From Paenibacillus tyrphae (GTDB taxonomy: Bacteria > Bacillota > Bacilli > Paenibacillales > NBRC-103111), in NCBI RefSeq assembly GCF_000722545.1, contig NZ_JNVM01000002.1, forward strand, positions 305,477 through 369,476: a stretch of DNA of 64,000 bases. Reading direction: 5' to 3'. Below the pieces are notes generated by a model. The model was not told the origin of the DNA, ran no database searches, and saw nothing but the letters and a program-made list of their open reading frames with translations. The position numbers and the translations under genes are program-made. This document shows positions 1-9,095 of the stretch, piece after piece (within the stretch, counting starts at the first letter, position 1; each line of letters starts with the position of its first letter).

Positions 1-29
1 AAATTGAAAGTTGGATAAGGAGACCTGCT

Positions 30-2000
30 ATGCGGAATAAATCAACTCTGGCCTTCCTCTTGGGAATTGGTCTGTCTCTGGCCGCGGCCGTTCACGGGAA
101 CGCCTCGGAATATGCGGATACTCCGACGGAGCCTGCTGATGCCGTTCGCATTCCTCGGACATTAACGCTGCTTCAAGATACGCCGTATTATGTCATTCCG
201 AACGCGCTGGTGAACAAAGCCGAGGGAGCCTTTTCCCCGTAAACGGTTGAAGTCATCGAAGCCGAAACGCGTTGGGCGGAAATGCCGAATTGGTGGAAGA
301 TTCGTACGACCTTTGGTGATAAATGGATCAAGACCGAACCCGTGAACATTGACGTGCCCCCTCCCTCCAAGATCACCTTAATGGAAAATGCGCCGATCTA
401 TGCCAAAGCCAGTACCCAACTGCGGCCTTCTGCCGTTTTGTCCCCTCAGCAAGTGGAGGTGGTCGGCGCGGAGAAGCAATGGTTTTACAGTCCCAAGCAT
501 GACGAAAACGAATTAAAATGGTTGAAGATCCGCACGTCTTGGCTAGGTGACCAATGGATTCGGCTTCCGCTCAAGCAGATTGGCTCTTATTCTAGCCATA
601 CCAAGAAAAAGTATTATTCGACCGCCGAATTTAGCAGCGTTCCCCTGTGGAACCATGCCGCGGATTCTTCGGCCTCCCCCTGGCAGATCCGGGGCCAGAT
701 ATTGACGGAAACAGGAGAATTTCAAACTCCATTAGGGAGCTTCTACCAAGTGGAGACCCCGGAAGGCACAAGCTAGACACGTCATCCCGGTGAATTTATT
801 ACGGAAGCGAACGAGACGATCACCAGACGGCAGCCGACGCCGTTATATCCTTCGCCGTCTCCCTATAGCGGTAAGCCCAATGCAGCCGCTCCCCAGACGA
901 TGACCGTTTTTGAGAAAATCGAAGCAAATCCGGTCCGGGACTGGGAAGGAACCTGGTACCATGTCAAGGCAAACGAAGGCGAAGGCTGGTTCAATCCAAA
1001 ATTCGCGGAACCGGAAGACGCCAAGCCGGATAACACCGAAATCGATCTGCGGTCGGATACGACATGGCTCTACCAATATCCGGACAACTCTCAGCTGCTA
1101 AACTACGGGGTGCTCGGCCCGCAAAAAGTTCGCGCCTCCGCTGCTTGGACAGCCTCCAACGGAGTGCGGTGGTTTCAAATTCCCACCTTCCTGGAAAACG
1201 CGTGGATTACCCTAGACCCTATCCGCGACCAGCTTCAGCTACCGGGCCGCGAGCAGGATATGCAAATTTCCGGGGAGATAAGCCATACGGGAGCTATATA
1301 CAAGACAGATAACGCGCTTACGTTTGGGGATGCAAAAGTAGGATATGAGCGCGACGGAGAGTTGTTTTTCCACTCCGGCGTTGTGGCAAAAATGTATCAG
1401 TACACCGTTTCGGGTCCGGATCGGGAGAACGGGTGGACCTTCGCCCATCCTTCGGGCTATTCCTTCCGAATTAAACCTGGGGAGAAGAAAGCCGTGATTT
1501 CGTGGAAAGGCAAACCCCGCCGCAGCGTCATTTTATCGGCGGCTCCGGTCCCTTCCGCAGATAAGGAAGCGCCGGATCTGAGGATTGACGAGATGAGGAC
1601 GCTGCTCGGCGCCTCAACGGAAGTTACCCCGAATCATAGTGAGGTGTTGCTGCATTCTGGCGAATATACGCTCGGCGATTTTAACCCGCCCGCCGAGGTG
1701 AAAGGGAACTTTCTACATCTATCCGCCCTATGCTATGATGCGGGAAGCCTGCAGCCGAACGAAGTCGGCAACCGGCTGAAAATCTATGTATATGACCGTT
1801 CTTCCGATGCGCCATCCGATTCATTTGCCCACACGGCCGTTGCATCGGAAGAAATGCTGTTTTCCTTCGACATGAACCGCGCGCTTTACGACCTGTCTTT
1901 AAAGAAGCCGCTGCAGCCTGGAATCAACCGGCTTACCGCTGTATACAAGGTCGGCGAGCGCATCATCTTTGAGCAGGATTTCGATGTAACGGCCCGATAA
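30..2000 (+). pseudogene. Secreted SH3-like repeat protein, interrupted by two in-frame stops
   Basis: One reading frame of 656 codons runs from an ATG with an AAGGAG site at 17-22 to a TAA at 1998-2000, broken only by TAA at 240-242 and TAG at 774-776; there is no frameshift. Residues 1-26 form a signal peptide (RNKSTLAF, hydrophobic core, A-x-A-like end). Two homologous modules follow, each with a SPxxVEV...W.KIRT..GD.WI pattern typical of bacterial SH3-like wall-targeting repeats; the first stop sits where the second module has Gln (SPQQVEV), so CAA-to-TAA is the simplest explanation. A similar W-rich module follows at about residues 290-400. The rest (about 440-656) was not recognised. 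Most likely a recently inactivated exported cell-wall-associated protein; a sequencing error is the alternative. Confidence 0.7.
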
Positions 2001-2026
2001 GGAACCATCGTCCACACCACAAAACA

Positions 2027-2055
2027 GGACCCGTCGCCTCACCGGCGTCGGGTCC
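2027..2055. terminator. Bidirectional intrinsic terminator between converging genes
   Basis: GGACCCGTCGCC pairs with GGCGTCGGGTCC (one mismatch). TTTA follows on the plus strand, and the AAAA before it gives a T-run on the minus strand. It lies between the stop of the broken gene (2000) and the stop of the helicase gene (2089), so it can serve both. Confidence 0.75.
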
Positions 2056-2088
2056 CTTTACCATCCCAGTTCCGTCGCAGAAGCCTGC

Positions 2089-5000
2089 TCAATCCAGCAT
2101 CAGCAGCTCCCGGACGTCCCGTTCCGTCAGAGCGGACAGCCCCTCCTCGCCTGGCTGAATGACTTCGTCGATCAAATGTTTTTTTCGCTGCTGAATCTCG
2201 TGCATCTTGTCTTCTACCGAGCCTTGGGTGACGAGACGGATCACTTGGACCACCTTCTTCTGCCCGATCCGATGGGCGCGGTCCATAGCCTGCTGCTCCA
2301 CGGCGGGATTCCACCACAGATCGTACAGGATAACGGTGTCCGCTCCGGTCAGATTCAGTCCGGTTCCCCCGGCCTTCAAAGAGATCAGGAACAAGTCCCG
2401 CTCGCCTTCGTTAAACCGGTGGCAGCGCTCGACGCGCTCGGCGGACGGAGTTTTGCCGTCCAAATAAAAATACGGTACGCCCCGGTAACCAAGCTCCCGC
2501 CCGATCAGCCCCAGCATCTCGGTAAATTGCGAGAAGACCAGCATCCGCCGCCCGGCGCTACGGCATTCCTCCACCAGCTCCAGCAGCTGCTCGAATTTCG
2601 CCGAGCTTCCGGTATATCCTTCGACGAACAACGCAGGATGGCAGCACAGCTGGCGCAGCCGGGTGATGCCCGCTAAGATTTTGATCCGGTTTTGCTGAAA
2701 CGTATCCGCATCCAGATGCTTCAGCGCTTCCTTTTGCAGCTTGGCCAGATAGGCCACGTACAGCTTCTTCTGCTCCGGCAGCAGCTCCGAGGCTTGCAGC
2801 GATTCGATTTTCTCCGGAAGCTCCTTTAGTACATCGCTCTTAACCCGCCGCAGTAGAAACGGACGGGCACGCCTCGCCACGGTCTCGCGGGACAGCTCGC
2901 CGAACGCTTTGCGATCCGGGAACAGCTCAGGGAACACCGCGTCAAAGATGGACCACAGCTCCTCCAGCGAGTTCTCGACCGGCGTTCCGGTCAGCGCGAA
3001 TCGGGACCTGGCCCGGATCGCTTTCACCGCTTGCGCCGTCTGCGTCGCGTAGTTTTTGAACGCTTGGGCCTCGTCCAAAATGAGCGTATGAAACGCATGC
3101 CCGGCATAACGCCCAATATCCCTGCGCAGCAGCGGATACGAGGTGATGACGACGTCCGCATGGGACAGTTCCTTCAGTACGCGGGCACGTGCCGCACTGC
3201 TGCCGTCGGCAATAACGGCTCGAAGCTCCGGCGCGAACCGGTTCAGCTCGTTCCTCCAATTATATAGGAGAGACGCGGGGGCGACGACCAGCGCAGGCTG
3301 CCCCAGATCTCGAATCTCCGGCAAAACGGATACGAGAAAAGCGATGCTCTGCAGCGTCTTGCCAAGCCCCATATCGTCGGCAAGAATGCCGCCGAAGCGG
3401 TAGTGGGCCAGCGTCTTCAGCCAGCCATACCCATATTTCTGGTAATCTCGCAGCACAGGAGTCAAACGGTCCGGCAGCGGGAAATCCAGATTGTCCGGAT
3501 TCCGTATGTTCTCCAAGAGCCGGCGAAGCGACTTGCCCAGGCTGACGGCACGGCTCTGCTCCCGCGCATCGATCAGATGCAGCCCGCGGACAGCCGACAG
3601 GCGCAGCTCCGTTCCTTTCACATCCGCTTGGCGGATACCCATTTCGTTCATGAATCGGACGATCTCCTGAAACTCCTCGCTTTCCAGCGGCAGGAGCGCG
3701 CCGGTCGGCAGCCGGTGGTATCTGCGCTTCTCTTCCAAAGATTTCAGTACTTTGCGAATTTCCGCTTCCGGGATTCCGTCGATATCGAACTTAATTTCCA
3801 GCCAGTCGATCCGCTTGTCCACATCCACCCGGATCTTCGGCGGAACGTGGCCGGTATGAAGCCTGACTTTTACAGCCGAAGTGGCATATACCTCGGCCAG
3901 CTTTTCCAGCTGGGGCAGGACGCGGTACATAAACTCGTATTCCTCGTCTTCGCCATCCAAGAAATAGCCGCTTTCCGTCCTGACGAAAGCGCTTTGCTCC
4001 ATGATCCCAAGAATCGCCTGCTCCTTCTCCCCGTCCCGCACCAGGATTCGTCCTTCGCCGCGCTGGGTTTTTCCCTCTTCCAACGGATTAAGGACGATGT
4101 CGCCGTAATGAAACTCTAGCCCGGCAAGCAGCCGGTCCCTCACCCGGTCCAAATACAGCTTGGCCTTCAGCGATATGCGCATGATCCGATCGGACACGGC
4201 TTGGGCGACATGGACGGTTCCAAGCTTCATCAGACCGGGAATCGCCTTCTCGATGAAAGGCTCGATCTGATCCGCCGAAATCTGAAGCTGGCGCGTGCGA
4301 GCCGAATCCAGCATTTGTTTCAGCTCCGAGAGGCGCTGACTGCTGTCGGGCGGCAGCTTCAGCAGCTTCCCCTCGGCAAGGACCAGCCCGTACATTTCCA
4401 TAACGATGATCTCGTCCAGCCCATAGACGTCCAGCCGATATCCTTCCCCCGGCGCTTGGTCGAAATCAAAGCGAAGCGGGATCGGCTCGTCGGAGACGCG
4501 AACGCCCTCGTAGATGCAGCCATCCTGCTCAAGCTGTGCGGAAGGAGCCGCCGCCAACAAGGGAAGCAGCGATTCCCACGAGAACGGAGGAATCAGCAGC
4601 ATCCGCTCGCCGCTCATCCGGTTGAGCTGAACGGCAAACGTACTCGACGTTTCGCGATACACCTTCTCGTTGCGGCAGATTTGGATGAGCTGGCGTAAGA
4701 TGGCGTCATCCTCGATTTTAAAGCTGTGAAGCTCCGGGTCGTAAGTGAAATGCTTGGTAAATACGTAGGCTTGTCTCCGTTCCACACGCTCCAGAAACTC
4801 TCTTATGTTCTGTACGATGTACAGCCGTTTAGGCCCGACCTTAAGCTCGATTCCGAACATGTACTTCCGGTAACCGTAAGCAAAGGGCGTGCAAATAAAC
4901 TCCACCTCAAGCTGCGTTCTTGTATCGAAGCGCGGCCGGGAACCGGTCGGGATCATCGGCTTGCCGACGAACAGTCCTAACACGCTGTTCGTGAGCCGGA

Positions 5001-5394
5001 GCTCTCCCGCCGGAATCGCGGAGGCGCTTGCTGCCGCTCCGCCTGACGGAGGCGTCGCAGATAATCCGTCCTCCGGCCGAAGCCTCCCAACAGGCAAGCT
5101 GCCGGCCTGCTCCGTATCGTGAATATACAGCAGCACCGCAGCGACATGCTTACAATATTTGTCGTAGGAGCCCAAGGTGGGGCACGTACACGCCGCTTTG
5201 ACTTCCCCTTCAAGCCCGATTTCGACGGTTACTCGGCAATTGTCGCCGCCGCCGACCGTCGCTTCGTAGCTCTCAGCTACGGGATCGCAATGCGTGAAGG
5301 CCACTTTTCCGGCGCGGCAGTAGGCTTCTCCCTTTTTGTAGGAGAGCTCGCCGCACAACGATTTAATGACCCGTGGTGTCAACGGTGCGTTCAT
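2089..5394 (-). CDS. SNF2-family DEAD/DEAH-box helicase with N-terminal SWIM zinc finger
   Basis: An 1101-residue SWI2/SNF2 ATPase. A SWIM zinc-binding motif lies at about residues 60-90 (CTCPTLGSYDKYCKH, CxCx(n)CxH). A long bacterial SNF2-associated region follows. The ATPase core begins at about 650: Walker A ADDMGLGKT, Walker B/DEAx box LILDEAQ, motif III LTGTPVEN. The C-terminal helicase lobe carries FSQFTEM, SLKAGGTGLNLT and the arginine-finger motif DRAHRIGQ. The family remodels or translocates on protein-bound double-stranded DNA in the cytoplasm; bacterial SWIM-SNF2 proteins are poorly characterised. Start: ATG at 5394 preceded by GGAAGG. The kinase-like gene ends 24 nt upstream on the same strand, so the two are probably cotranscribed. 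Confidence 0.93.
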   Translation of the reverse strand: MNAPLTPRVIKSLCGELSYKKGEAYCRAGKVAFTHCDPVAESYEATVGGGDNCRVTVEIGLEGEVKAACTCPTLGSYDKYCKHVAAVLLYIHDTEQAGSLPVGRLRPEDGLSATPPSGGAAASASAIPAGELRLTNSVLGLFVGKPMIPTGSRPRFDTRTQLEVEFICTPFAYGYRKYMFGIELKVGPKRLYIVQNIREFLERVERRQAYVFTKHFTYDPELHSFKIEDDAILRQLIQICRNEKVYRETSSTFAVQLNRMSGERMLLIPPFSWESLLPLLAAAPSAQLEQDGCIYEGVRVSDEPIPLRFDFDQAPGEGYRLDVYGLDEIIVMEMYGLVLAEGKLLKLPPDSSQRLSELKQMLDSARTRQLQISADQIEPFIEKAIPGLMKLGTVHVAQAVSDRIMRISLKAKLYLDRVRDRLLAGLEFHYGDIVLNPLEEGKTQRGEGRILVRDGEKEQAILGIMEQSAFVRTESGYFLDGEDEEYEFMYRVLPQLEKLAEVYATSAVKVRLHTGHVPPKIRVDVDKRIDWLEIKFDIDGIPEAEIRKVLKSLEEKRRYHRLPTGALLPLESEEFQEIVRFMNEMGIRQADVKGTELRLSAVRGLHLIDAREQSRAVSLGKSLRRLLENIRNPDNLDFPLPDRLTPVLRDYQKYGYGWLKTLAHYRFGGILADDMGLGKTLQSIAFLVSVLPEIRDLGQPALVVAPASLLYNWRNELNRFAPELRAVIADGSSAARARVLKELSHADVVITSYPLLRRDIGRYAGHAFHTLILDEAQAFKNYATQTAQAVKAIRARSRFALTGTPVENSLEELWSIFDAVFPELFPDRKAFGELSRETVARRARPFLLRRVKSDVLKELPEKIESLQASELLPEQKKLYVAYLAKLQKEALKHLDADTFQQNRIKILAGITRLRQLCCHPALFVEGYTGSSAKFEQLLELVEECRSAGRRMLVFSQFTEMLGLIGRELGYRGVPYFYLDGKTPSAERVERCHRFNEGERDLFLISLKAGGTGLNLTGADTVILYDLWWNPAVEQQAMDRAHRIGQKKVVQVIRLVTQGSVEDKMHEIQQRKKHLIDEVIQPGEEGLSALTERDVRELLMLD

Positions 5395-5418
5395 CGCCTG
5401 AAACCTTCCTTACTTCAT

Positions 5419-6105
5419 CTATTTCAAAAACTTGGAAAACAACTGACTGACTCTCTGGGCGAAATCGTCAAGACTCAGATTCGCCTGATCCAGTCTGGCG
5501 TAGCCGTTCTTGATCGCATCCAGCACCCAGGCGGGAATTTTGATTCCCTCGATGCCGGGATAAAAGATGCGGTACGCCCAGACCAGATGCTCCCACCGGT
5601 GGTCGTCTCCCTCCAGCGCATATTCGGATACGTCCAGCACTTTGCCCCGGCCCGATTGCAGGATGACATTTTTCAGATGAATGTCGCGCGGATTCAAGCC
5701 TCGGCCGCGCACCAGCGCGCGCGCATCTTCAACGTCGAGGATCGCCTGCTCCGGTACGGGAATACCCTCCAACAAACAATCGAGCAGGGTGACTCCGGAT
5801 TCGTGGCTCATGACAAGATAGTGTTCCCCGCACCCGTAATATACCGGAAAATAAGGAATCCCTTCCAGCCGTTCGTACACTTGCTTCTCCATATCCCGTT
5901 TCCCGAGCGCAAGCGCGTGATCCGAGTACATTTTAAACGCGTAGCCCGGCGTCCGATCATAAGTGAACACGGCCGCATCCGTTCCGATGCCGATACAGCG
6001 AAGTCCTTCCGAATCGCCGGATACGATCACAGGTTCATTCCGTTCGCTGCCGATTACCGTAATGCTGCGAAGTGCCTTATCCGCCAAAGTCCAATCCTCG
6101 TTCAT
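5419..6105 (-). CDS. Small protein-kinase-like protein
   Basis: 228 residues with kinase-fold features. There is a glycine-rich start (GIGTDAAVF), a likely lysine (YAFKMY), hinge-like LVMSHESG, and a catalytic loop NPRDIHLKNVIL, in which D-x-H-L-K-N corresponds to the HxDxxxxN motif of RIO/Kdo-type small kinases. A downstream VLDVSEY replaces the metal-binding DFG. It may phosphorylate a protein or a small molecule. The ATG at 6105 is preferred over the longer frame because GGGGAGG lies 8 nt upstream. It precedes the SNF2 helicase gene by 24 nt. A substrate cannot be told from sequence. Confidence 0.75.
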   Translation of the reverse strand: MNEDWTLADKALRSITVIGSERNEPVIVSGDSEGLRCIGIGTDAAVFTYDRTPGYAFKMYSDHALALGKRDMEKQVYERLEGIPYFPVYYGCGEHYLVMSHESGVTLLDCLLEGIPVPEQAILDVEDARALVRGRGLNPRDIHLKNVILQSGRGKVLDVSEYALEGDDHRWEHLVWAYRIFYPGIEGIKIPAWVLDAIKNGYARLDQANLSLDDFAQRVSQLFSKFLK

Positions 6106-6427
6106 CCTGGAGCCCTCCCCTGTAACATCTACTGGAAGCCTGTGCCGATGCAGCATTGAGATAGGTGCAAAATACCCGGCGGCAGGTTAACTCTTGTAGA
6201 TCATTACGTGAAACAAGCACCCAGGGTGCAAAATGGATTGAGGTCGTTAGAGCGATTATACCACAGAACAACCGTTCGCCAAAAGACGAGTACGATATCG
6301 ACCTTGCCGTCTCTGAAATTGGGCTGAATAAAACGCGTTTCTTCTGCTTCAAAAATAATCCATACGGGTAACTATTGGTTAGCTGGTTACAATACCAGAA
6401 CATGGGAACACAACCGCAAGCAAAAAA

Positions 6428-6461
6428 CCATTGAATCCGGAAAAGTCCGGAGATTCAATGG
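6428..6461 (-). terminator. Intrinsic terminator of the FusB-like gene
   Basis: Perfect 10-bp stem CCATTGAATC / GATTCAATGG, with an A-run on its plus-strand left flank giving TTTTTT on the minus-strand transcript; 9 nt past the stop codon at 6470. Confidence 0.85.
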
Positions 6462-6469
6462 TTTCTTGT

Positions 6470-7123
6470 CTAGCCTATAACCGTGTTAATAAAGTTCTCC
6501 AAAGAAGAAACATCCGTAATGTTCTTATTGCATTCGTGACCATGCATGCACAAATAATTGCCAACCGCTTTATAATAATCGGCTGAAGCTTTCGCCGGCC
6601 TTTTTTTGGATATCGCCGAAAATAAAGCAAGATCTTCATACTTATTGCATACGAAGCAATAGCTTTTCTTGTTGGTGGGAGTATATTTGCCTTCTACACC
6701 GACAAATTGCCCGTCCAGATGATACACGATGAACAATTTATTCGTAGAGATATCAATCCAACTGAGATAGGTGACGTAACGACGGTCTATCTCGGATAAA
6801 TTAGGAATCTTTAGCTTCTTATTCTTGGGAAACAGCTTTTGAATCTGCTTCTCCGTAATATGCGGAAATTCCACGATATGCGGCTCTAGCGTTCTCAGAT
6901 ACTTATGGAAATCTTCTGACGTTTCCAATGTGACAATGTCTTCCAGCATCTGTTTCTGAAGGCTGGAAGCGTCGGGAAACAGCTCTGCGATTTTGGCTGC
7001 CGTACCCTGCCTGACCGATTCCAATACCTTTCGATCGGCAATCGTTCTGAGAGCATGCTGCAGGTTTCCTGCCTGCTTCTTGATATCGTTATACTGATGG
7101 TTTCTAATAAATGGTCCACACAT
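6470..7123 (-). CDS. FusB/FusC-family EF-G-binding protein (fusidic acid protection type)
   Basis: 217 residues. The N-terminal half is helical. The C-terminal domain has the treble-clef zinc site of FusB proteins: CFVCNKY at about residues 154-157 and CMHGHECN near 193-200 (Cys-x2-Cys ... Cys-x4-His/Cys). FusB-type proteins bind EF-G and release it from the ribosome when fusidic acid traps it. Chromosomal homologues occur across Bacillota and not all confer resistance. Start: ATG at 7123 with AAGGGG 9 nt upstream. That ribosome site lies inside the 3' arm of a 9-bp hairpin (7135-7161), part of a long leader described separately. Family call is secure; a resistance phenotype is inference. Confidence 0.88.
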   Translation of the reverse strand: MCGPFIRNHQYNDIKKQAGNLQHALRTIADRKVLESVRQGTAAKIAELFPDASSLQKQMLEDIVTLETSEDFHKYLRTLEPHIVEFPHITEKQIQKLFPKNKKLKIPNLSEIDRRYVTYLSWIDISTNKLFIVYHLDGQFVGVEGKYTPTNKKSYCFVCNKYEDLALFSAISKKRPAKASADYYKAVGNYLCMHGHECNKNITDVSSLENFINTVIG

Positions 7124-7134
7124 GGAGGTCAGCC

Positions 7135-7265
7135 CCTTATTTTATAAGATTGAAAATAAGGTGCAAAGCCATATTATTAGAAACGATAGCTGCTCATTCG
7201 GGCGATTTTATGTTGCTCCCTTTTACGCCCATGCAAAGTATCGCCCTAAAAATAAGGCTTTGCAT
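7135..7265 (-). promoter_or_regulatory. Candidate ribosome-controlled attenuator of the FusB-like gene
   Basis: On the minus-strand RNA several segments can pair in exclusive ways. A1 ATGCAAAGCC (7256-7265) pairs with either B ACTTTGCAT (7231-7239) or C GGCTTTGCA (7162-7170). G1 GGGCGAT (7240-7246) pairs with G2 ATCGCCC (7200-7206). E AAAATAAGG (7135-7143), which contains the start of the ribosome site, pairs with D CCTTATTTT (7153-7161) or with an identical CCTTATTTT inside the leader peptide codons (7249-7257). D:E would hide the ribosome site. All pairings were read directly; the switching model is inference from erm- and fusB-type translational attenuation. Confidence 0.65.
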
Positions 7266-7299
7266 GAGACTGGCCAATCCGGCAATCGCGAATTGCCAT
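7246..7299 (-). CDS. Leader peptide of the FusB-like gene (17 aa)
   Basis: A 17-codon reading frame, MAIRDCRIGQSHAKPYF, starts with ATG at 7299, 9 nt after a strong GAGGGAG ribosome site (7309-7315), and ends with TAG at 7246-7248. It lies between a good promoter and the FusB-like gene. Its last codons (CAT GCA AAG CCT TAT TTT TAG) form the A1 and A2 arms of the competing hairpins, so a ribosome stalled near its end would change which structures form downstream. That arrangement is what one expects of a regulatory leader peptide. No peptide function beyond regulation is suggested. Confidence 0.6.
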   Translation of the reverse strand: MAIRDCRIGQSHAKPYF

Positions 7300-7331
7300 C
7301 CGTACCAACTCCCTCGTTCTAACTTACGATT

Positions 7332-7360
7332 AGTATAAACAAAACAAATGTCTGTAGCAA
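7332..7360 (-). promoter_or_regulatory. SigA-type promoter for leader peptide and FusB-like gene
   Basis: Minus-strand -35 TTGCTA (7355-7360) and -10 TATACT (7332-7337) with a 17-nt spacer. Transcription would begin near 7325, giving a leader of about 200 nt before the FusB-like start at 7123. Confidence 0.6.
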
Positions 7361-7389
7361 GAACAAGACCACATTCCATTCCCTTCTAT

Positions 7390-7433
7390 AACAAAAGGAT
7401 GCTTTCACTTCATGTGAACGGCATCCTTTTGTT
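7390..7433 (-). terminator. Intrinsic terminator of the lipoprotein gene
   Basis: Perfect 13-bp stem AACAAAAGGATGC / GCATCCTTTTGTT directly after the stop of the lipoprotein gene at 7437. The T-rich right arm on plus and the A-rich left arm allow termination in either direction. Confidence 0.85.
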
Positions 7434-7436
7434 GCA

Positions 7437-7883
7437 TTATGGAGTTAAGCTCTGCACTGTATCCGAGATTTGAGTGACCTGGTTCAGCGTGTCGATGAAC
7501 TGGGAATTTTCGATCGCCTTCCAGTCGATGGCGCTGTTATTGATCTTCTCCAGGTAACCGTTAATCTCCTTCGTCAGTGTCTCGTTATAGCCGACGAGCT
7601 GACCATGAACATTTTTGGCAAAATCAGGGGCCTGAAGTGTGTTAAATTTTGCGATCCGTTCCTTCATACCGGTCAATTCGTTCTTCAATGTTGTTCTGGC
7701 TTCAGAATCGGTGACCGCCTGCCCGGCAAGCGTCGGCAATTGCTCCGCAAACCGTGTAGTGTCATCGATAAATTTAGTAGCTTCTTCCACGTAGTTTAAC
7801 GAATGATTCACTTTGTCGACGAGCCCGCAGCCTGATAACAGACCGACCGCAAGCATGAGCAAAAGCATGATTTTCAGCTTCAT
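7437..7883 (-). CDS. DUF6376-type lipoprotein
   Basis: 148 residues from the ATG at 7883, which has GGAGG just upstream; the longer frame has no such site. The N-terminus is a lipoprotein signal with lipobox LLSGC (Cys at about residue 19), so the mature protein is anchored to the outer face of the membrane. The rest is a helical, lysine/glutamate-rich domain beginning GLVDKVNHSLNYVEEATKFI, as in the small Bacillaceae lipoprotein family DUF6376. Function is unknown. It is followed by its own terminator and preceded at a distance of 67 nt by the CPBP protease gene on the same strand. Confidence 0.75.
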   Translation of the reverse strand: MKLKIMLLLMLAVGLLSGCGLVDKVNHSLNYVEEATKFIDDTTRFAEQLPTLAGQAVTDSEARTTLKNELTGMKERIAKFNTLQAPDFAKNVHGQLVGYNETLTKEINGYLEKINNSAIDWKAIENSQFIDTLNQVTQISDTVQSLTP

Positions 7884-7949
7884 CCACCGGACCTCCAACT
7901 TTTTTACAAGGTAATACTGCTCCAAGCCGGCTCCGGTTTCAAAAAATAA

Positions 7950-8837
7950 CTATAAGGACAGCGGCTCCTGAACCGGCCGTTCGCCTTTTCCGGGAAGGGT
8001 TCGAATGATTGCCCATGGCTTTCTCGTAACAATGAACGCCACCGCCAACAAAGCAAGTGCAACGAAAACACCAGACTCTCCCGTCCACAGCAAGGCCGAA
8101 TCCCCTTTTGTAAACAGGTCAAAGACGTTCTGCGTGATGGCATTCCATGAGGCGTGCAGCAAGACGACCGGCCAAATGCTTCCCGATGTCAAACGGAGGT
8201 ACGCCATCACATACCCGAAGGACGTAACCGTGATCATAAACAGCACGACGGATAAAAGAAGAAACGGACCGGCGTAGTACACTCCAGCTATCATGAGCGG
8301 CAGATGCCACACGCCCCATACCAGTCCACTTACGAGAACAGGCCGGGGGACCTGGGCGTCGATCAGGCGTGTGAGCATGTAGCCGCGCCACCCCACTTCC
8401 TCGCCAAAAGATCCAATCAATCCTCGAATCGTTCCGAGAGTTGCATTTGCCAACAGGAAGAATACGAATAGAACGATGGGTGAAGCGGTTAAATAAGTGG
8501 CAGGCGCGGCAAATTGCGCGAGTCCGAACATCCATGCGATGCCATAGGCCGCCAGATCGCCCGCTATCGGCAGGAGAAGCACGATCGGTATGAATTTAAG
8601 AGTACGTCTTCCCCCCAGACGGAGCGAGATATCGGCAAAACCCTCGCGCAGCAACAAACGCGAGAGTAAAGACGCCAAGGCGGGCGTCCACATCAGAAAA
8701 AGTACCCATTTCTCGTCATGAAGAGTCAGCCAATACCCCAGACATGAAAGAGGAACGAGGAAAGCAAAAAAGACCGTAAGCCCGCGTCGGGCAGACTGTA
8801 CGCGCTGATGCGCCGTATCGTGGTTTGAGGTTGTCAT
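7950..8837 (-). CDS. CPBP-family intramembrane metalloprotease
   Basis: 295 residues with about eight hydrophobic segments. The abortive-infection/CAAX-protease motifs are present: GEEVGWRGYML (EExxxR), VWGVWHLPLM (FxxxH-like His) and LLHASWNA (HxxxN). These residues build the glutamate/histidine active site within the membrane. Family members process prenylated or other membrane substrates or act in bacteriocin self-immunity; no partner bacteriocin is adjacent. Start: ATG at 8837 with AAGGAG about 9 nt upstream. A promoter and a small palindrome lie at 8890-8942. Confidence 0.88.
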   Translation of the reverse strand: MTTSNHDTAHQRVQSARRGLTVFFAFLVPLSCLGYWLTLHDEKWVLFLMWTPALASLLSRLLLREGFADISLRLGGRRTLKFIPIVLLLPIAGDLAAYGIAWMFGLAQFAAPATYLTASPIVLFVFFLLANATLGTIRGLIGSFGEEVGWRGYMLTRLIDAQVPRPVLVSGLVWGVWHLPLMIAGVYYAGPFLLLSVVLFMITVTSFGYVMAYLRLTSGSIWPVVLLHASWNAITQNVFDLFTKGDSALLWTGESGVFVALALLAVAFIVTRKPWAIIRTLPGKGERPVQEPLSL

Positions 8838-8889
8838 TATCGAACACTCCTTATTGTTGCGGCTCCCACCAGAAACCACAAATTGATAA

Positions 8890-8942
8890 TTACATTTATG
8901 TAAATTTGATCCTTATTATAACAGCGTCTTTCGTCGAAACAA
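8890..8942 (-). promoter_or_regulatory. Promoter of the CPBP protease gene with a downstream palindrome
   Basis: Minus-strand -35 TTGTTT (8937-8942) and -10 TATAAT (8915-8920), 16-nt spacer. Just past the expected start site is TTACAT-TT-ATGTAA (8890-8903), a 6+2+6 inverted repeat that could be an operator. Confidence 0.5.
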
Positions 8943-9031
8943 CGGCCTCAAGTCTAACCCCCGACTAGCCAAAGGAACAAACGAAAACTGGCCTTAAGAC
9001 CGTTGAGAACCGGGAACATGTGCCGTCACGC

Positions 9032-9067
9032 AAAAGAGCCGACCATCCGCATGGGACGTCGGCTCTT
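9032..9067 (-). terminator. Terminator of the MutS-like/BpsA-like/ACP operon
   Basis: AAGAGCCGAC pairs with GTCGGCTCTT; the minus-strand transcript continues TTTTGCG. It follows the acyl carrier protein gene. Between them the 16-nt string AATTTTTCAATCCGGA occurs twice in tandem (19-nt period, about 9077-9111), duplicating the end of the gene. Confidence 0.8.
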
Positions 9068-9095
9068 CGCTGTTCCAATTTTTCAATCCGGAGTT

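Noticed and set aside
774..776. Selenocysteine, pyrrolysine or programmed stop recoding in the first gene
   Set aside because: No SECIS-like or PYLIS-like context, and another stop of a different type (TAA) lies in the same gene; nonsense decay is simpler.
3403..4119. Long plus-strand open frames across the SNF2 helicase
   Set aside because: They are antisense shadows of a confident helicase gene; no ribosome sites or family motifs.
7194..7379. 61-codon frame over the FusB leader
   Set aside because: Lacks a ribosome site and runs through the promoter; the 17-codon frame at 7246-7299 has the strong site and correct position.
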